Below, piece after piece: positions 1 to 9,768 of a DNA stretch of 64,000 nt. Position numbers and translations under genes: made by a program. The notes under the pieces are model-generated. The model was not told where the DNA came from. It did not search any database and worked only from the letters and a program-made list of their open reading frames with translations. Origin of the DNA: Massilia terrae (GTDB lineage: Bacteria; Pseudomonadota; Gammaproteobacteria; Burkholderiales; Burkholderiaceae_D); assembly GCF_024753145.1 (NCBI RefSeq), contig NZ_JANUGU010000005.1, positions 1 to 64,000 of the forward strand. Reading direction: 5' to 3'. Each line of letters begins with the position of its first letter. The stretch's first letter is position 1.

Positions 1-30
1 AAAAAAAACCCCGGCAAGCCGGGGTTTTCT
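1..30 (-). terminator. Intrinsic terminator of the first TonB receptor gene
   Basis: On the minus strand CCCCGG and CCGGGG pair around a 4-base loop and are followed by a run of eight T at the window edge. It lies 16 bases past the stop codon of the receptor gene, so it ends that transcript. Confidence 0.85.
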
Positions 31-45
31 CATGCAAGCACCAGA

Positions 46-3000
46 TTAGAACTTGTGGTTGTACTCTGCGGTCAGCTTGAAGCTGCGCGGATCTGCGTAG
101 TACAGCACGCCGCCGTAGGTCGACGAACGGTTGGTACCCGAGTTGTACTGCTCCAGGCGCTTGATCATCGGCTGCGAGTTGGTCACGTTGAACGCGTCCA
201 GCTTGATGCTCAGGCCCTTGAAGAAGGTCGGCTTGTACACGATGTTCATGTCCAGCGTCTTGGTCCAGCCGTAACGGCCGAGGCTGCCACGCGGGGTGAA
301 CACGTTGGTGGTGTAGTTGCCGGCGCCCAGGCAGTAGTGCTCGGCCGAGTAGTTCGGCGAGCCCGGGTTCGGGTTCGGGTTCTTGCCGATGCAACCCATC
401 GGACGGCCGGACTCGATGTCCAGGTTGCCGCCAACGGTCCACTCGGTGGTCAGGTCATACCAGCCGTAGGCCTTGATCTGGTGGGTACGGTCGTTCGGCA
501 GCAGGCCGTTCGCGCCCTTCATGATCTCCGGGTAGTCCCATGCCATCGTTGCCGACACGTCGGCCTGGCCGGTGTTGGTATCCGACAGGGTCTGGCCTTC
601 GGTGTTGCCCTTGTCGCGGCTCCAGGTGTAGTTCACCTTGCCGTACCAGCCGTTGCGGTACGGGTGCTCCAGGAACAGGTCGAGCGCGGTGTACTTGCGC
701 TCTGCCTTCTCGAAGCCCAGGTCCGCTGCGCTCAGGTGCACACGGGTGTAGTTCGACATCGTGCCGGCGTAGTCGACCAAGAAGTCGTTGTCCGTGCCCG
801 GGTTGAACGAGGCGCAGTTGAAGCCGCCGTAGTTCGACTCGTTGATGTTGTGCGCGGCGGCGTACTTGTCGAACGGACGCTGGTCGCAGAAGTCGTCGAT
901 GGTCGACTTCAGGGTACGGTAGGTGAACTTCGCGCCGAAGTTCAGGTCAGGCGACCAGGCACGCTCGAAGCCCAGGGTGATCTCGTCCTGGTAGGACGGC
1001 TTCAGGTCGATTGCCGCCAGGGTCTTCGGATCCTTCGCCTGGCCGAACTCGTTGTTGGCCGACAGCGGATTGGTGATCTGGGTCAGGCCGGTCGGCTGGC
1101 CGTTGGCGTCGGTACCGGTGTACACGAAGTACTGGGTGGTGTTGAGCGAGCCGTTGGCGCCGCGCAGTGCCACCTGGGTCGGGATCGGCACCGAGTAGCG
1201 GCCGGCGCTACCGAAGACCTTGAAGCTGGAGTCGCCGTTCACGTCCCAGACCGCATTCGCGCGCGGCAGATAGCTGTGCTTCTGGTCGATGTACTTGGCG
1301 TGGTCCTGGTTGGCGTTGTAGAAACCTTCGTTACGAATGCCGATCGACACCAGGACGTTCTTGGTGGCTTGCCAGCGGTCTTCCAGGTACTGCGCGGTCT
1401 GGCCGGCGTAGGCGCTCGAGACGGTCGAGTAGATCGTCTTGCCGACGTAGAAGCCCTTGGCTGCCAGGCCACCGTAGCCGGCGATCGCCGGGATGGTGCC
1501 GCCTGCGACCGGGACTGCCTTGGTCGGGTCAGTGTTCAGGCCGTAGGTCCACAGCGCGCCGCCCGCATAGGCATCACCGGCGTTGAGCGATTCGATCTTG
1601 TTGTTGTCGATACCGCCGCGCAGGGTGTGCGAGCCGAGCTTGTACTCGAGGTCGAGACGGAAGGACTTGACCTGGTCGTTCGCGCCGCTGAACGGGATGG
1701 TGCCGGTCAGGGTCTGGCCGCTGTTGTAGTTCAGGCCAGGGGCCTGCGCTTCCTTCGGTGCGCTGATCAGGGCCAGTGCCGGGTTGTAGCCGGCCGGCTC
1801 ATAGATGTGCTTGGACTTCATGACACCGTACTGGCCGCTGACGGTGAAGTCCTCGGTCAGGGTACCGGTATAGCGCAGCATCTGGACTTCGGCGCCGTTG
1901 GCAGCGTTGTTCTTGGTGTGGATGCTCGACGTCGGGGTGGTGCCGGTGGCGCGCGTCGTGTAGTTGTAGCTGTAGTACGACGTATTGGTGTCCGGCGTGT
2001 CACCGAACGAGGTGTACTCGAGGCGGTGGTCGTCGGTGATGTTCCAGTCGAACTTGGTGTAGTAGCGGTCCAGGTTGGTGTGATAGCGGCGGAAGCCGTT
2101 CACTGCCAGCGTGGTCGAGGTGCTGCCGCCGATCACGTCGGCGACGTCGGTCTTGGTGCGCTCGCCCGCCACGAACATGAACAGCTTGTCCTTGATGATC
2201 GGGCCGCCGACGTAGGCGCCATATTGCTGCTGGGAACGGGTGTTGTCTTCGTTGCGGATGCGCAGCTTGCCGTCGGTGGCGGCCGAGGTGGCCACGCCGA
2301 TCACCGGGTAGTAGGCATCCTTGGGCTTCGAGCGCCACTTGGCCGGAATGGTCGAGTACAGGGCGCCGGCTTCCCAGTTGTTGGTACCGCTCTTGCCGGT
2401 GACGTTCACGACGCCGCCGATCGAACGGCCGAAGTCAACACCGTAGCCGCCGGTCTTGATCTCGGCGGTGGCGATGGCGCCGAACGGCAGCTCGGACGCG
2501 CCCAGCTGGGTCAGCGGGTTGGTGACCGGGAAACCGTTGATGTAGTAGGCGTTCTCCGACGGCGAGCCGCCGCCGATCGAGTGGCCGGCCGCATAGGTCG
2601 GGTCGCTGCGGGTGGTGTTCGGGGCCAGCTGGATGATCGCGTCGATGTTGTGGGCGACCGGCAGCTTTTCCAGTTCACGGGAGGTGAAGGTGGCGCCGTT
2701 GGTGGCGTTGGTGACGTCGATGCGGCTGCGGCGGCCCGACACTTCGACGCGTGCCACGGCTTGCTCGCCGAACACGAATTCCGAACCCTGGCCGGCGATG
2801 ACGTCGGTATCCGAGGTGCGGCCGTTCAGGCTGCCGCCCTGCAGGGTGGCGCGGTAGTGGCCCGGCAGCAGCGCGGTCGCGGTGAACGCGCCCGATGCGT
2901 CAACCTGGACGGTACGCTGCTGGTTGGTGTCGGTGTTGCGGATTTGCACCGAAGTGGCGGCGCCGGGGGCAACCTTGCCGTACACGGTACCAGCCGCGTT

Positions 3001-3096
3001 CGACTGAGCGTGAGCCGGATGCATCACGGCGGCGGTCATTGCTGCCGTGGAGAAAGCGATCGACAAAGCACGTGCTACTACAGTTTTTCTTAACAT
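46..3096 (-). CDS. TonB-dependent receptor, Oar-like, with N-terminal carboxypeptidase-regulatory-like domain
   Basis: This is a 1016-aa outer-membrane receptor expected to import a large ligand using TonB energy; the ligand cannot be told from sequence. Residues 1-30 form a signal peptide ending AHA before QSN. Residues about 36-100 are a carboxypeptidase-regulatory-like beta-sandwich (GTVYGKV start, LLPGHYRATL end). A plug follows (LEKLPVAHNIDAIIQLAPN, then YYINGFPVTNPLTQLG), and the rest is beta barrel ending in the C-terminal Phe used for BAM recognition. The ATG is preceded by AGGA at 6-base spacing. It is a paralogue of the gene upstream but has its own terminator and promoter-like region. 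Confidence 0.93.
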   Translation of the reverse strand: MLRKTVVARALSIAFSTAAMTAAVMHPAHAQSNAAGTVYGKVAPGAATSVQIRNTDTNQQRTVQVDASGAFTATALLPGHYRATLQGGSLNGRTSDTDVIAGQGSEFVFGEQAVARVEVSGRRSRIDVTNATNGATFTSRELEKLPVAHNIDAIIQLAPNTTRSDPTYAAGHSIGGGSPSENAYYINGFPVTNPLTQLGASELPFGAIATAEIKTGGYGVDFGRSIGGVVNVTGKSGTNNWEAGALYSTIPAKWRSKPKDAYYPVIGVATSAATDGKLRIRNEDNTRSQQQYGAYVGGPIIKDKLFMFVAGERTKTDVADVIGGSTSTTLAVNGFRRYHTNLDRYYTKFDWNITDDHRLEYTSFGDTPDTNTSYYSYNYTTRATGTTPTSSIHTKNNAANGAEVQMLRYTGTLTEDFTVSGQYGVMKSKHIYEPAGYNPALALISAPKEAQAPGLNYNSGQTLTGTIPFSGANDQVKSFRLDLEYKLGSHTLRGGIDNNKIESLNAGDAYAGGALWTYGLNTDPTKAVPVAGGTIPAIAGYGGLAAKGFYVGKTIYSTVSSAYAGQTAQYLEDRWQATKNVLVSIGIRNEGFYNANQDHAKYIDQKHSYLPRANAVWDVNGDSSFKVFGSAGRYSVPIPTQVALRGANGSLNTTQYFVYTGTDANGQPTGLTQITNPLSANNEFGQAKDPKTLAAIDLKPSYQDEITLGFERAWSPDLNFGAKFTYRTLKSTIDDFCDQRPFDKYAAAHNINESNYGGFNCASFNPGTDNDFLVDYAGTMSNYTRVHLSAADLGFEKAERKYTALDLFLEHPYRNGWYGKVNYTWSRDKGNTEGQTLSDTNTGQADVSATMAWDYPEIMKGANGLLPNDRTHQIKAYGWYDLTTEWTVGGNLDIESGRPMGCIGKNPNPNPGSPNYSAEHYCLGAGNYTTNVFTPRGSLGRYGWTKTLDMNIVYKPTFFKGLSIKLDAFNVTNSQPMIKRLEQYNSGTNRSSTYGGVLYYADPRSFKLTAEYNHKF

Positions 3097-3272
3097 GTGA
3101 TTTCCTATTGTTTTGTTTATCCCGCGGCGGGCAGCACCACCCCGCCCCAGACCAGGTTCATGCTACTTGTTCACCTGTACTGCTCTCTTGGTCCCACTAC
3201 TTTTTCTTCCTTTCACCCCAGCGGTGAAACATTCATTCTCTTTGCGAAATGTCAAAGAAATTGAATTCGGAC

Positions 3273-3302
3273 ATAAAACCATAGCGGGAAACAGAGTGTC
3301 AA
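3273..3302 (-). promoter_or_regulatory. Candidate sigma-70 promoter of the first receptor gene
   Basis: The minus strand reads TTGACA, an 18-base spacer, then TTTTAT (4 of 6 matches to TATAAT). A second TTGACA box lies nearer the gene at 3250-3255 with a weaker -10. The leader to the ATG would be about 170 bases, so the second box could be the main one. Confidence 0.4.
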
Positions 3303-3384
3303 CTTTGCTAATTAATCGTATGCATAGATACAACACATGCTGAGAAGAACAAAATAATATTCGATAGAAACCCCAAAATTTCCC

Positions 3385-3413
3385 CAAAAAAAAGCCGCCC
3401 CGGAGGGCGGCTT
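3385..3413 (-). terminator. Intrinsic terminator of the second TonB receptor gene
   Basis: GCCGCCC and GGGCGGC pair around a 4-base loop, followed on the minus strand by eight T. It lies 24 bases past the stop codon, so the two tandem receptors are probably transcribed separately. Confidence 0.88.
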
Positions 3414-3436
3414 CGACACACATCGGAGAGGTCCGA

Positions 3437-6400
3437 TTAGAACGCGTGGTCGTATTGCACCGTGAACTTGACGGTACGCGGCGAGGTGTAGCCGACGAAG
3501 GCGCCCGGAGTGCCGTAGGTCGGCGAACGGGTACCGTCGTCGTTGTTGTACAGCTGGTCGATCTGCTGCACGGTCCGCTTGTTGAACACGTTGAACACGT
3601 CCGCCTTGAGCGACAGGCCCTTGACAGCGGCCGGACGGAAGGTGAGCGAGGCGTCGAACCGCACGTCCCATGGCAGGCGACCGGCCGAGCCGCCCGGCGA
3701 CGGCGGGTTGGCGCCGTTCGGGCCGAAGCAGTAGTGGTAAGCCGCGCCGTAGTCGGGGAAGCCGGCGGTCTGCAGGGCGATCGGGTAGGTGCCCAGGCAG
3801 GTGATCGGTTCGCCCGACGCCGCCAGGAAGTTGCCACCCAGAATCCACTGCGGCACCACTTCCCAGTAGCCGAAGGCCTTGATCTGGTGCTGGCGGTCGT
3901 TCGGCAGCAGGCCGTTCGCGTACTGCATGATCTCGTAGTGGTCCCAGGTCTGGGTCGCCGCGACGTCGGTCTGCGCCACCGCCGACAGGGTCTGGCCCTC
4001 GGTATTACCCTTGTTCTTCGACCAGGTGTAGTTCACGCGGCCGTACCAGCCGTTGCGGTACGGGTGCTCGAGGTACAGGTCGAGCGCGGTGTAGGTACGC
4101 TTGGGCTTTTCGGTAAAGCCCATGTCGGCCATGGTGAACGAGACCGGGGTCAGGTTCTTGCCGGTGCCCGAGAAGTCGACCAGGAAGTTGTTGGTCCGGC
4201 CCGGGTTGATCGAGGCGCAGGCAAAGCCGCTCCAGTTGTCGGTGTTGATGTTGTGGGCCGCCGCGTACTTGTCGAACGGGCGCTCGTCGCACCAGTCGTC
4301 GATCGTCGTGCGCAGGGTACGATAGGTGAACTTACCGCCGAAGTTCATATCCGGCGAGTAGGCACGCTCGAAGCCCAGGGTCAGCTCATCCTGGTAGGAC
4401 GGCTTCAGGTTCTGCGCGGCCACCGTCTGCGCCAGCTTGGGCTGCCCGAACTCGTTGTCCGGGGACACGATCGGGGTCAGCGCGGTCAGGCCGGTCGGCT
4501 GGCCGTCGGCGCCTACGCCGGTGTAGGTGTAGTACTGGCGGGTGTAGGTCGAGATCGAGGCGCCACGGATCGCGATGTGGGTCGGGATCTGGATCGAGTA
4601 GCGTCCGATCGAGCCGAACACCTTCAGGCTGGCGTCGCCGTAGGTATCCCAGACCGCCGACAGGCGCGGATTGATCTGGTTGTTCATGCTCAGGAAGGAT
4701 TCGCCGTTACCGTTCTTGTTCTTGTACTGCTCGACGCGAATGCCCGGGGTAACCAGCAGGTCCTTGGTGACTTGCCACTTGTCCTCGATGTATTGCGCCG
4801 ACTGGTCCGAGAACGCCGAGGTGATGTCGTTGAAGATCTGCTTGCGCACGTAGTAGCCCTGCGCGGCCAGCGGACCGGAACCATTGTTGATGGTGGTGTG
4901 GTAGCCGGTCAGCGAGCTGACGCCGTTCGGGTTGCTGGTCTTGTAGTAGGTCCAGGTGAAGCCGCCCGCGGTCTCGTCGCCGGCGCCATACGACGACAGC
5001 TTGTTGTCGTCGATACCGGCGCGCAGGGTGTGGTCGCCCAGCTTCCATTCGAGGTCGACGCGGCTCGACTTGACCTTGTCGGACGAATAGGCGGAATTGA
5101 TGCGCTGGCCGGCGAATGGCTGCGGGTTGGTGTAGTTGATGCCGGGCGCCTGGGCGCTCGGATCCGAGAACGTGACGCCCGGGATCGCCGCGTTGTAGTT
5201 CAGGCGGTTGTTGATGTGGTCGGTCTTGTTCTCGCCGTGCAGGATCTGCAGCGTCAGGTTGTCGGTCAGGTTGCCGGTGTAGCGCAGCACATTGGTCTTG
5301 GCGCCGATGGTCGGGGTGACGTTGGCCACGCTCTCGAAGTGGCCGCCCGAGCTGACAATGCCGTTACGCGCGAAGGTGCTGTAGTTGAAGCCCGAGTACG
5401 CCAGGTCCGATTCCGGCTTGTCGCCGATCGAGGTCCACTCCAGGCGGTGGTTGTCGGTGATGTTCCAGTCGAACTTGGCCAGGTAGCGGGTGGTCTTGTC
5501 CTTGCGGTGCAGCCAGCCTGCCGGGTTGTCGCCCTTGCTGTCGGCCGAATCGGCGGTAGCGGCGGTGCCGTCGCGCTTCTTGTTGATCTGCTCGGCCGAC
5601 ACGAACATGAACAGCTTGTCCTGGATGATCGGACCGCCGACGTAGAAGCCGCCGCGGTTTTCCGATTCGGTGGTGGTGTCGTTCTTGGCGAACAGCTTGC
5701 CGTCGGTCGGGTAACCGTTGTTGGCGTAGTACACGTTGCGGGCCTTGGCGCGCATGCCCGACGGCTCGGTGCTGGCCTGGACGCCTGCTTCCCAGCGGTT
5801 GGTACCGGACTTGGTGGTGATGTTGACCACGCCGCCGATCGAACGGCCGAACTCGGCGCCGAAGCCGCCGGTCAGGATCTGGGCCTGCGAGATCGCGCCG
5901 AACGGCAGCTCGGAGGCGCCCAGCTGGGTCAGCGGGTTGGTGACCGGGAAGCCGTTGATGTAGTAGGCGTTCTCGGAAGCGCCGCCGCCGCCAAACGAGG
6001 CGCCGGCCGCGTAGCGCGGGTCGGCGCGGGTGGTATTCGGGGCCAGCTGGATGATCGAGTCCACGCTCTGCTGGATCGGCAGCTGGGCCAGCTCCTTGGC
6101 GGTGAAAGTCGCGCCGTTGTTGGCGTTGGACACGTCGATGCGGCTGTGGTGGCCGACGATGCGGACCTTGGTCACGCCGGCTTCGGCTTCGCTGATGAAG
6201 GATGCGTCCACGCCCTGGCCGACCAGCACATCCACCTCGGTGGTGTTGGCGACGGCGTTATTGCGCATCAGTTCGACTTTGTAGTGACCCGGCGGCAGTG
6301 CAGTCGCCGTGTAACGGCCCGACGCATCCGGGGTAACGGTGCGGCGCAGGCCGGTCTCGGTATTGCTGAGCACGATCGAAGCGCCGGCCGCATTGTCCAC

Positions 6401-6523
6401 GCGGCCGAAGATATTACCGGAAGCATTCGACTGGGCCATCGCCGGCTGCACGACTGCAGCCGAGATAGCGGCCACTCCGAAGGCGATCGACAAAGCATGT
6501 ACCAAAACTGTTTTTCTTAACAT
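3437..6523 (-). CDS. TonB-dependent receptor, Oar-like, paralogue of the neighbouring receptor
   Basis: This is a 1028-aa receptor with the same architecture as its downstream neighbour. It has a signal peptide (ends AMA before QSNASG), a carboxypeptidase-regulatory-like domain at about 36-100 (ALPPGHYKVEL), a plug (LAQLPIQQSVDSIIQLAPN; YYINGFPVTNPLTQLG) and a barrel ending HAF. The two share long near-identical blocks such as DKYAAAHNIN, EHPYRNGWYG and TEGQTLS, which points to tandem duplication. Loop segments differ, suggesting different ligands. The ATG follows AAAGGAC at good spacing. The substrate is unknown. Confidence 0.93.
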   Translation of the reverse strand: MLRKTVLVHALSIAFGVAAISAAVVQPAMAQSNASGNIFGRVDNAAGASIVLSNTETGLRRTVTPDASGRYTATALPPGHYKVELMRNNAVANTTEVDVLVGQGVDASFISEAEAGVTKVRIVGHHSRIDVSNANNGATFTAKELAQLPIQQSVDSIIQLAPNTTRADPRYAAGASFGGGGASENAYYINGFPVTNPLTQLGASELPFGAISQAQILTGGFGAEFGRSIGGVVNITTKSGTNRWEAGVQASTEPSGMRAKARNVYYANNGYPTDGKLFAKNDTTTESENRGGFYVGGPIIQDKLFMFVSAEQINKKRDGTAATADSADSKGDNPAGWLHRKDKTTRYLAKFDWNITDNHRLEWTSIGDKPESDLAYSGFNYSTFARNGIVSSGGHFESVANVTPTIGAKTNVLRYTGNLTDNLTLQILHGENKTDHINNRLNYNAAIPGVTFSDPSAQAPGINYTNPQPFAGQRINSAYSSDKVKSSRVDLEWKLGDHTLRAGIDDNKLSSYGAGDETAGGFTWTYYKTSNPNGVSSLTGYHTTINNGSGPLAAQGYYVRKQIFNDITSAFSDQSAQYIEDKWQVTKDLLVTPGIRVEQYKNKNGNGESFLSMNNQINPRLSAVWDTYGDASLKVFGSIGRYSIQIPTHIAIRGASISTYTRQYYTYTGVGADGQPTGLTALTPIVSPDNEFGQPKLAQTVAAQNLKPSYQDELTLGFERAYSPDMNFGGKFTYRTLRTTIDDWCDERPFDKYAAAHNINTDNWSGFACASINPGRTNNFLVDFSGTGKNLTPVSFTMADMGFTEKPKRTYTALDLYLEHPYRNGWYGRVNYTWSKNKGNTEGQTLSAVAQTDVAATQTWDHYEIMQYANGLLPNDRQHQIKAFGYWEVVPQWILGGNFLAASGEPITCLGTYPIALQTAGFPDYGAAYHYCFGPNGANPPSPGGSAGRLPWDVRFDASLTFRPAAVKGLSLKADVFNVFNKRTVQQIDQLYNNDDGTRSPTYGTPGAFVGYTSPRTVKFTVQYDHAF

Positions 6524-6924
6524 TTTAAGTCCTTTAGGTAATGCCCCACCCCGGATGGGATGGGCTTCGCGTCATTGGTTTTTCACCCGTCTATACAGGT
6601 CCAATGCGTGCACAAGATGGGAACATAGGAAAAATTAAAGGTCTATTAAGCAATTGTAATCCATGAAAGAAAACAACACTTTGTAAAATTGGCAGCTCCC
6701 ACCGCCTTGTTTATGAAACATTTGTGTTAGAAAAAATTACAGTCATACAGATATGGATCTTGCATACCTGCAAGTCTCAGCGCGCTCTCCTGCCGCGCGC
6801 CAGCCCGCCATTTCAGCGCACCCTCCCCTGATCGAGATGACAACCCACAAAAGAATAGCGGAAAGCTTTCGCTTTCCGCTGTAATGTGTATGCGGGGCAC
6901 AACGCCCCGCACGGTGGAGCTGGA
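6524..6924. other. Intergenic region with promoter and terminator elements, no gene
   Basis: This 401-base AT-rich gap lies upstream of the second receptor and downstream of the third. It contains the tandem hairpins ending the third receptor transcript (6856-6911). It also holds the presumed promoter of the second receptor; a weak TTACAA/TAATTT pair at 16-base spacing lies near 6640-6665 on the minus strand. No coding sequence with a ribosome site is visible. Confidence 0.6.
6856..6911 (-). terminator. Tandem hairpins ending the third TonB receptor transcript
   Basis: Two hairpins follow the stop codon. The first in transcript order is 6891-6911 (TGCGGGGC arms with a short loop). The second is 6857-6880, where AGCGGAAAGC pairs perfectly with GCTTTCCGCT around TTTC. 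The second is followed on the minus strand by an imperfect T-rich tract. Confidence 0.65.
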
Positions 6925-9768
6925 TCAGAACTGGTAGTTCAAGCCCATGCTGAAGAAGCGGCCGACAGCGCCCGACTGGTGCAGCGACGCGTTGTACGCC
7001 GTCAGTGCGCCCGAGTTGCCGTAGGTGGCCACGTCGATCGGCGGCTGCTTGTCGAACAGGTTCAGGATCGAACCACGCAGGGTCAGGTTCGGCGACAGCT
7101 TGTAGCTCAGGTTCAGGTCGGTGGTGGCGAACGACGAGATCCGGCAGAACTGCGGCGGGGTAACGCTACCGAAGAAGTAGTTGCGGTTGCCCACCACGCT
7201 GGCCGCGTGCGAGCAGTCCATCGCGGCCGCTCCCTGCGCCGGGTCCAGCGCCGAGTAGGAATCGACCCAGTTCACGGTCGCGGTCAGCGACATCGGGCCG
7301 CGGTCCCAGCCCAGCGTCAGGTTGGCGCGGTTCTTGGGGCTGCCCGTGTCGCCGCCGATCACTGCGGGACCGTGGGTACCGGCCAGTTCGACCGTGGTGC
7401 CGGCGTTGGTGATCTGGTAGCTGATCATGTGGGTCAGGACCAGTTCCGCACGGCCGGTGCCGAGGTCGCCGAAGCGATGACGCGCACGCAGGTCCAGCTC
7501 GGCGCCAGTGGTCATCGTGCGGCCGGCGTTCACGTAGCCCGAGGTGGCGTAAGCGATGGTGCCGACCGACGGGATGCCCTGCACGGTGCCGCCCTTGCCG
7601 TCCGCAATGTCAACCGGGAACGGCTGGTTGCGCACATAGCTCGGCACGAAGCCCGGCAGGCCGCTGGCGGTGTTGATCTGGTTGCGCACGTCGATCTTGT
7701 AGTAGTCCAGCGAGGCGTTGATATCGCGGCTCGGCTCCAGGATCGCGCCCAGGGTGTACGACTTCGAGGTCTCCGGCTGCAGGTCCTTGGTGGTCAGCTG
7801 CACGAAGGTCGGGGTGTAACCGCAAGCCGACGGCACGTTGCCGGCGGTCTTAGGATTGCCGTCCTTGCACAGGATCGGATCGTCGATGCCGTGGAACGAG
7901 AAGAAGGCGCTGGCGGTGCCGACTTCGGCCGCGTTCGGCGCGCGGAAGCCCTTGGCGAAGGTGCCGCGGATCGACAGCATCGGGGTGGCCGTCCACTTGA
8001 ACTTGGCGCCCGGGGTGAACGAGTTGCCGTAGGTGTCGTAGTGGTCGTAGCGGGCCGAGACGCTGGTTTCCAGGTTCTTGACCGGCGATCCGGCCAGCTC
8101 GGCGAAGGCGGCGGTGTCGGTCTCCTTGCCGAAGGCATAGGCCGAGCCGTTGCCGACCACACCCTGCGACAGCAGGCTGGCCGGCGGCGCGTTCAGGTCC
8201 TTGTGGGTCCACGACAGGCCGGTCGCGATCGACAGCGGGCCGCCCGGCAGCTGCATCAGCTCGCGGGTGCCGTGCAGTTCGGCGAACTGCAGCTTGGACT
8301 CGGTCACGTTGACGAAGCGCGGCGAGATCACGGCCATGTCGGCCGGGCTGTTGCCGCCCAGCGGGTTGAACGGATTGGTGGCGCGGTTCAGGGCCTGGTA
8401 CAGGGCGTAGCGGTTGACGTAGCCGCTGTAGCGGTCCTTCACCTCGACCTTGGTCAGGCCGCCGGCGGCGCCGATGTCCCAGCCCATCCAGCTGCCGGTC
8501 AGGTCGACCGCCAGGCGTTGCGCGGTGGAGGTGTTGTCCTGGGTACGGTCCGGGCCGATGTCGGGGATCTGGCCGTACAGGCGGGCCGGCGCGCCCAGCT
8601 TGTTCAGCGGGTAGGTCGCCGGGAACACGGTCGAGCCGTAGATGTTGACGATGTTCGGACCCTGGCCCGGGATCAGCGCGGTGTTGCCGGTGAAGCTGGA
8701 GGCCGAGAAGGTGGTCGGCAGTCCGCGCGCGTTGATGCCGGTGCGGCGGAACTGCGAGGCCTTCACCGCCAGCGTCCAGTCCTCGCCGAGCTTCTTGGTG
8801 AAGCCGGCCAGCAGGTTGACGTTCTGCGATTCCGGCTGCAGGTTGCTGACGGTGTCGCGCACCCAGCAGCCGCCGGCCATGTACTTGTCATAGTTGCAGC
8901 TCGGGTCGAGGAACTGGAAGTTGGCCGGGTTCTTCACGCCGCCGGTGCCGGTCGGGTTGTAGAAGAACGGGCTGCTGCCCGGCGCCAGGAAGCTGTTGAG
9001 CGCGCTCGGCACGCCGCGCTGCTGCGAGACGCCGCCCAGGGCGCGCCAGTCGCCGCTGGCCCAGAACTGGCTGTCGCGCTGGTAGACCTTGATCGCGTCC
9101 GCGTGGCGGAACTCGGCGCTGACGAAGGCGTTGTAGCCGTCCTCGACGAGGTCGCCGAAGCCGCTGATGATCCCCACCTTGTGGGTCTTGCCGCCGCCGT
9201 GCTGCGAGTTGCCCACGTCGGCCTTCACCGAGGTGCCCTTGTAGGTTTTCTTCAGGATCACGTTGACCACGCCGGCCACCGCGTCCGAACCGTAGATGTC
9301 CGATGCGCCATCCTTCAGCACCTCGATGCGCTCGACGGCGTCAAACGGGATCGAGGTGATGTCGACGAACTGGCGCTGGGCGTCGTCCGACAGCGGATAC
9401 GGGGCCATGCGGTGGCCGTCGATCAGCACCAGGGTCAGGCCCACGGTCAGGCCGCGCAGCGACACGCCCGCGGCGCCGTTGGCGAAGGCGCCGGCGAAAC
9501 CGGTGCCCAGCGTGCCCTGGCCGTTGGCCGACAGCGACGACAGCACTTCGGCCACCGAGGTGTGGCCGCTCTTGGCCAGGTCTTCGGCGGTCAGCACCTG
9601 CACCGGCGCCGGGGTTTCCTTGTCCGCACGGCTGATCAGGGAGCCGGTCACGACCACGCGCTGCACTGCCGGCTGGTTGGCGGTGGCATCCTGCGCCATG
9701 GCCGGCACTGCCAGCACCGTCAACGCACCGACCACCGCAAGCGGCAGCGATTTCATCTTGCATTGCAT
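6925..9768 (-). CDS. TonB-dependent receptor (iron-complex/catecholate-like plug)
   Basis: This is a 947-aa outer-membrane receptor of a different subfamily from the two neighbours, as it has no carboxypeptidase-like domain. A signal peptide (MQCKMKSLPLAVVGALTVLA, cleavage after AMAQ) leads straight into the plug (VVVTGSLISRADKETPAPVQ; VSLRGLTVGLTLVLIDGHRM; RIEVLKDGASDIYGSDAVAG). The barrel ends in FSMGLNYQF. An upstream in-frame ATG at 9813 would add 15 non-signal residues. I chose 9768 because GAGGAG lies 7 bases before it. The ligand is unknown. Confidence 0.92.
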   Translation of the reverse strand: MQCKMKSLPLAVVGALTVLAVPAMAQDATANQPAVQRVVVTGSLISRADKETPAPVQVLTAEDLAKSGHTSVAEVLSSLSANGQGTLGTGFAGAFANGAAGVSLRGLTVGLTLVLIDGHRMAPYPLSDDAQRQFVDITSIPFDAVERIEVLKDGASDIYGSDAVAGVVNVILKKTYKGTSVKADVGNSQHGGGKTHKVGIISGFGDLVEDGYNAFVSAEFRHADAIKVYQRDSQFWASGDWRALGGVSQQRGVPSALNSFLAPGSSPFFYNPTGTGGVKNPANFQFLDPSCNYDKYMAGGCWVRDTVSNLQPESQNVNLLAGFTKKLGEDWTLAVKASQFRRTGINARGLPTTFSASSFTGNTALIPGQGPNIVNIYGSTVFPATYPLNKLGAPARLYGQIPDIGPDRTQDNTSTAQRLAVDLTGSWMGWDIGAAGGLTKVEVKDRYSGYVNRYALYQALNRATNPFNPLGGNSPADMAVISPRFVNVTESKLQFAELHGTRELMQLPGGPLSIATGLSWTHKDLNAPPASLLSQGVVGNGSAYAFGKETDTAAFAELAGSPVKNLETSVSARYDHYDTYGNSFTPGAKFKWTATPMLSIRGTFAKGFRAPNAAEVGTASAFFSFHGIDDPILCKDGNPKTAGNVPSACGYTPTFVQLTTKDLQPETSKSYTLGAILEPSRDINASLDYYKIDVRNQINTASGLPGFVPSYVRNQPFPVDIADGKGGTVQGIPSVGTIAYATSGYVNAGRTMTTGAELDLRARHRFGDLGTGRAELVLTHMISYQITNAGTTVELAGTHGPAVIGGDTGSPKNRANLTLGWDRGPMSLTATVNWVDSYSALDPAQGAAAMDCSHAASVVGNRNYFFGSVTPPQFCRISSFATTDLNLSYKLSPNLTLRGSILNLFDKQPPIDVATYGNSGALTAYNASLHQSGAVGRFFSMGLNYQF

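Larger units (their letters stand above)
3097..3436. other. Intergenic region between the two paralogous receptors
   Basis: This 340-base gap is distinctly AT-richer than the flanking genes. It holds the terminator of the upstream receptor (3385-3413) and promoter-like elements for the downstream receptor. I see no gene in it; short open frames here lack ribosome sites. Confidence 0.6.

Noticed and set aside
55..3093. A ~1000-codon open frame on the plus strand opposite the first TonB receptor, with similar ones opposite the other receptors, glnA, nasA and nirB
   Set aside because: These are mirror frames produced by GC-rich codon bias; they are Val/Arg/Gly-rich, have no ribosome sites and match no family.
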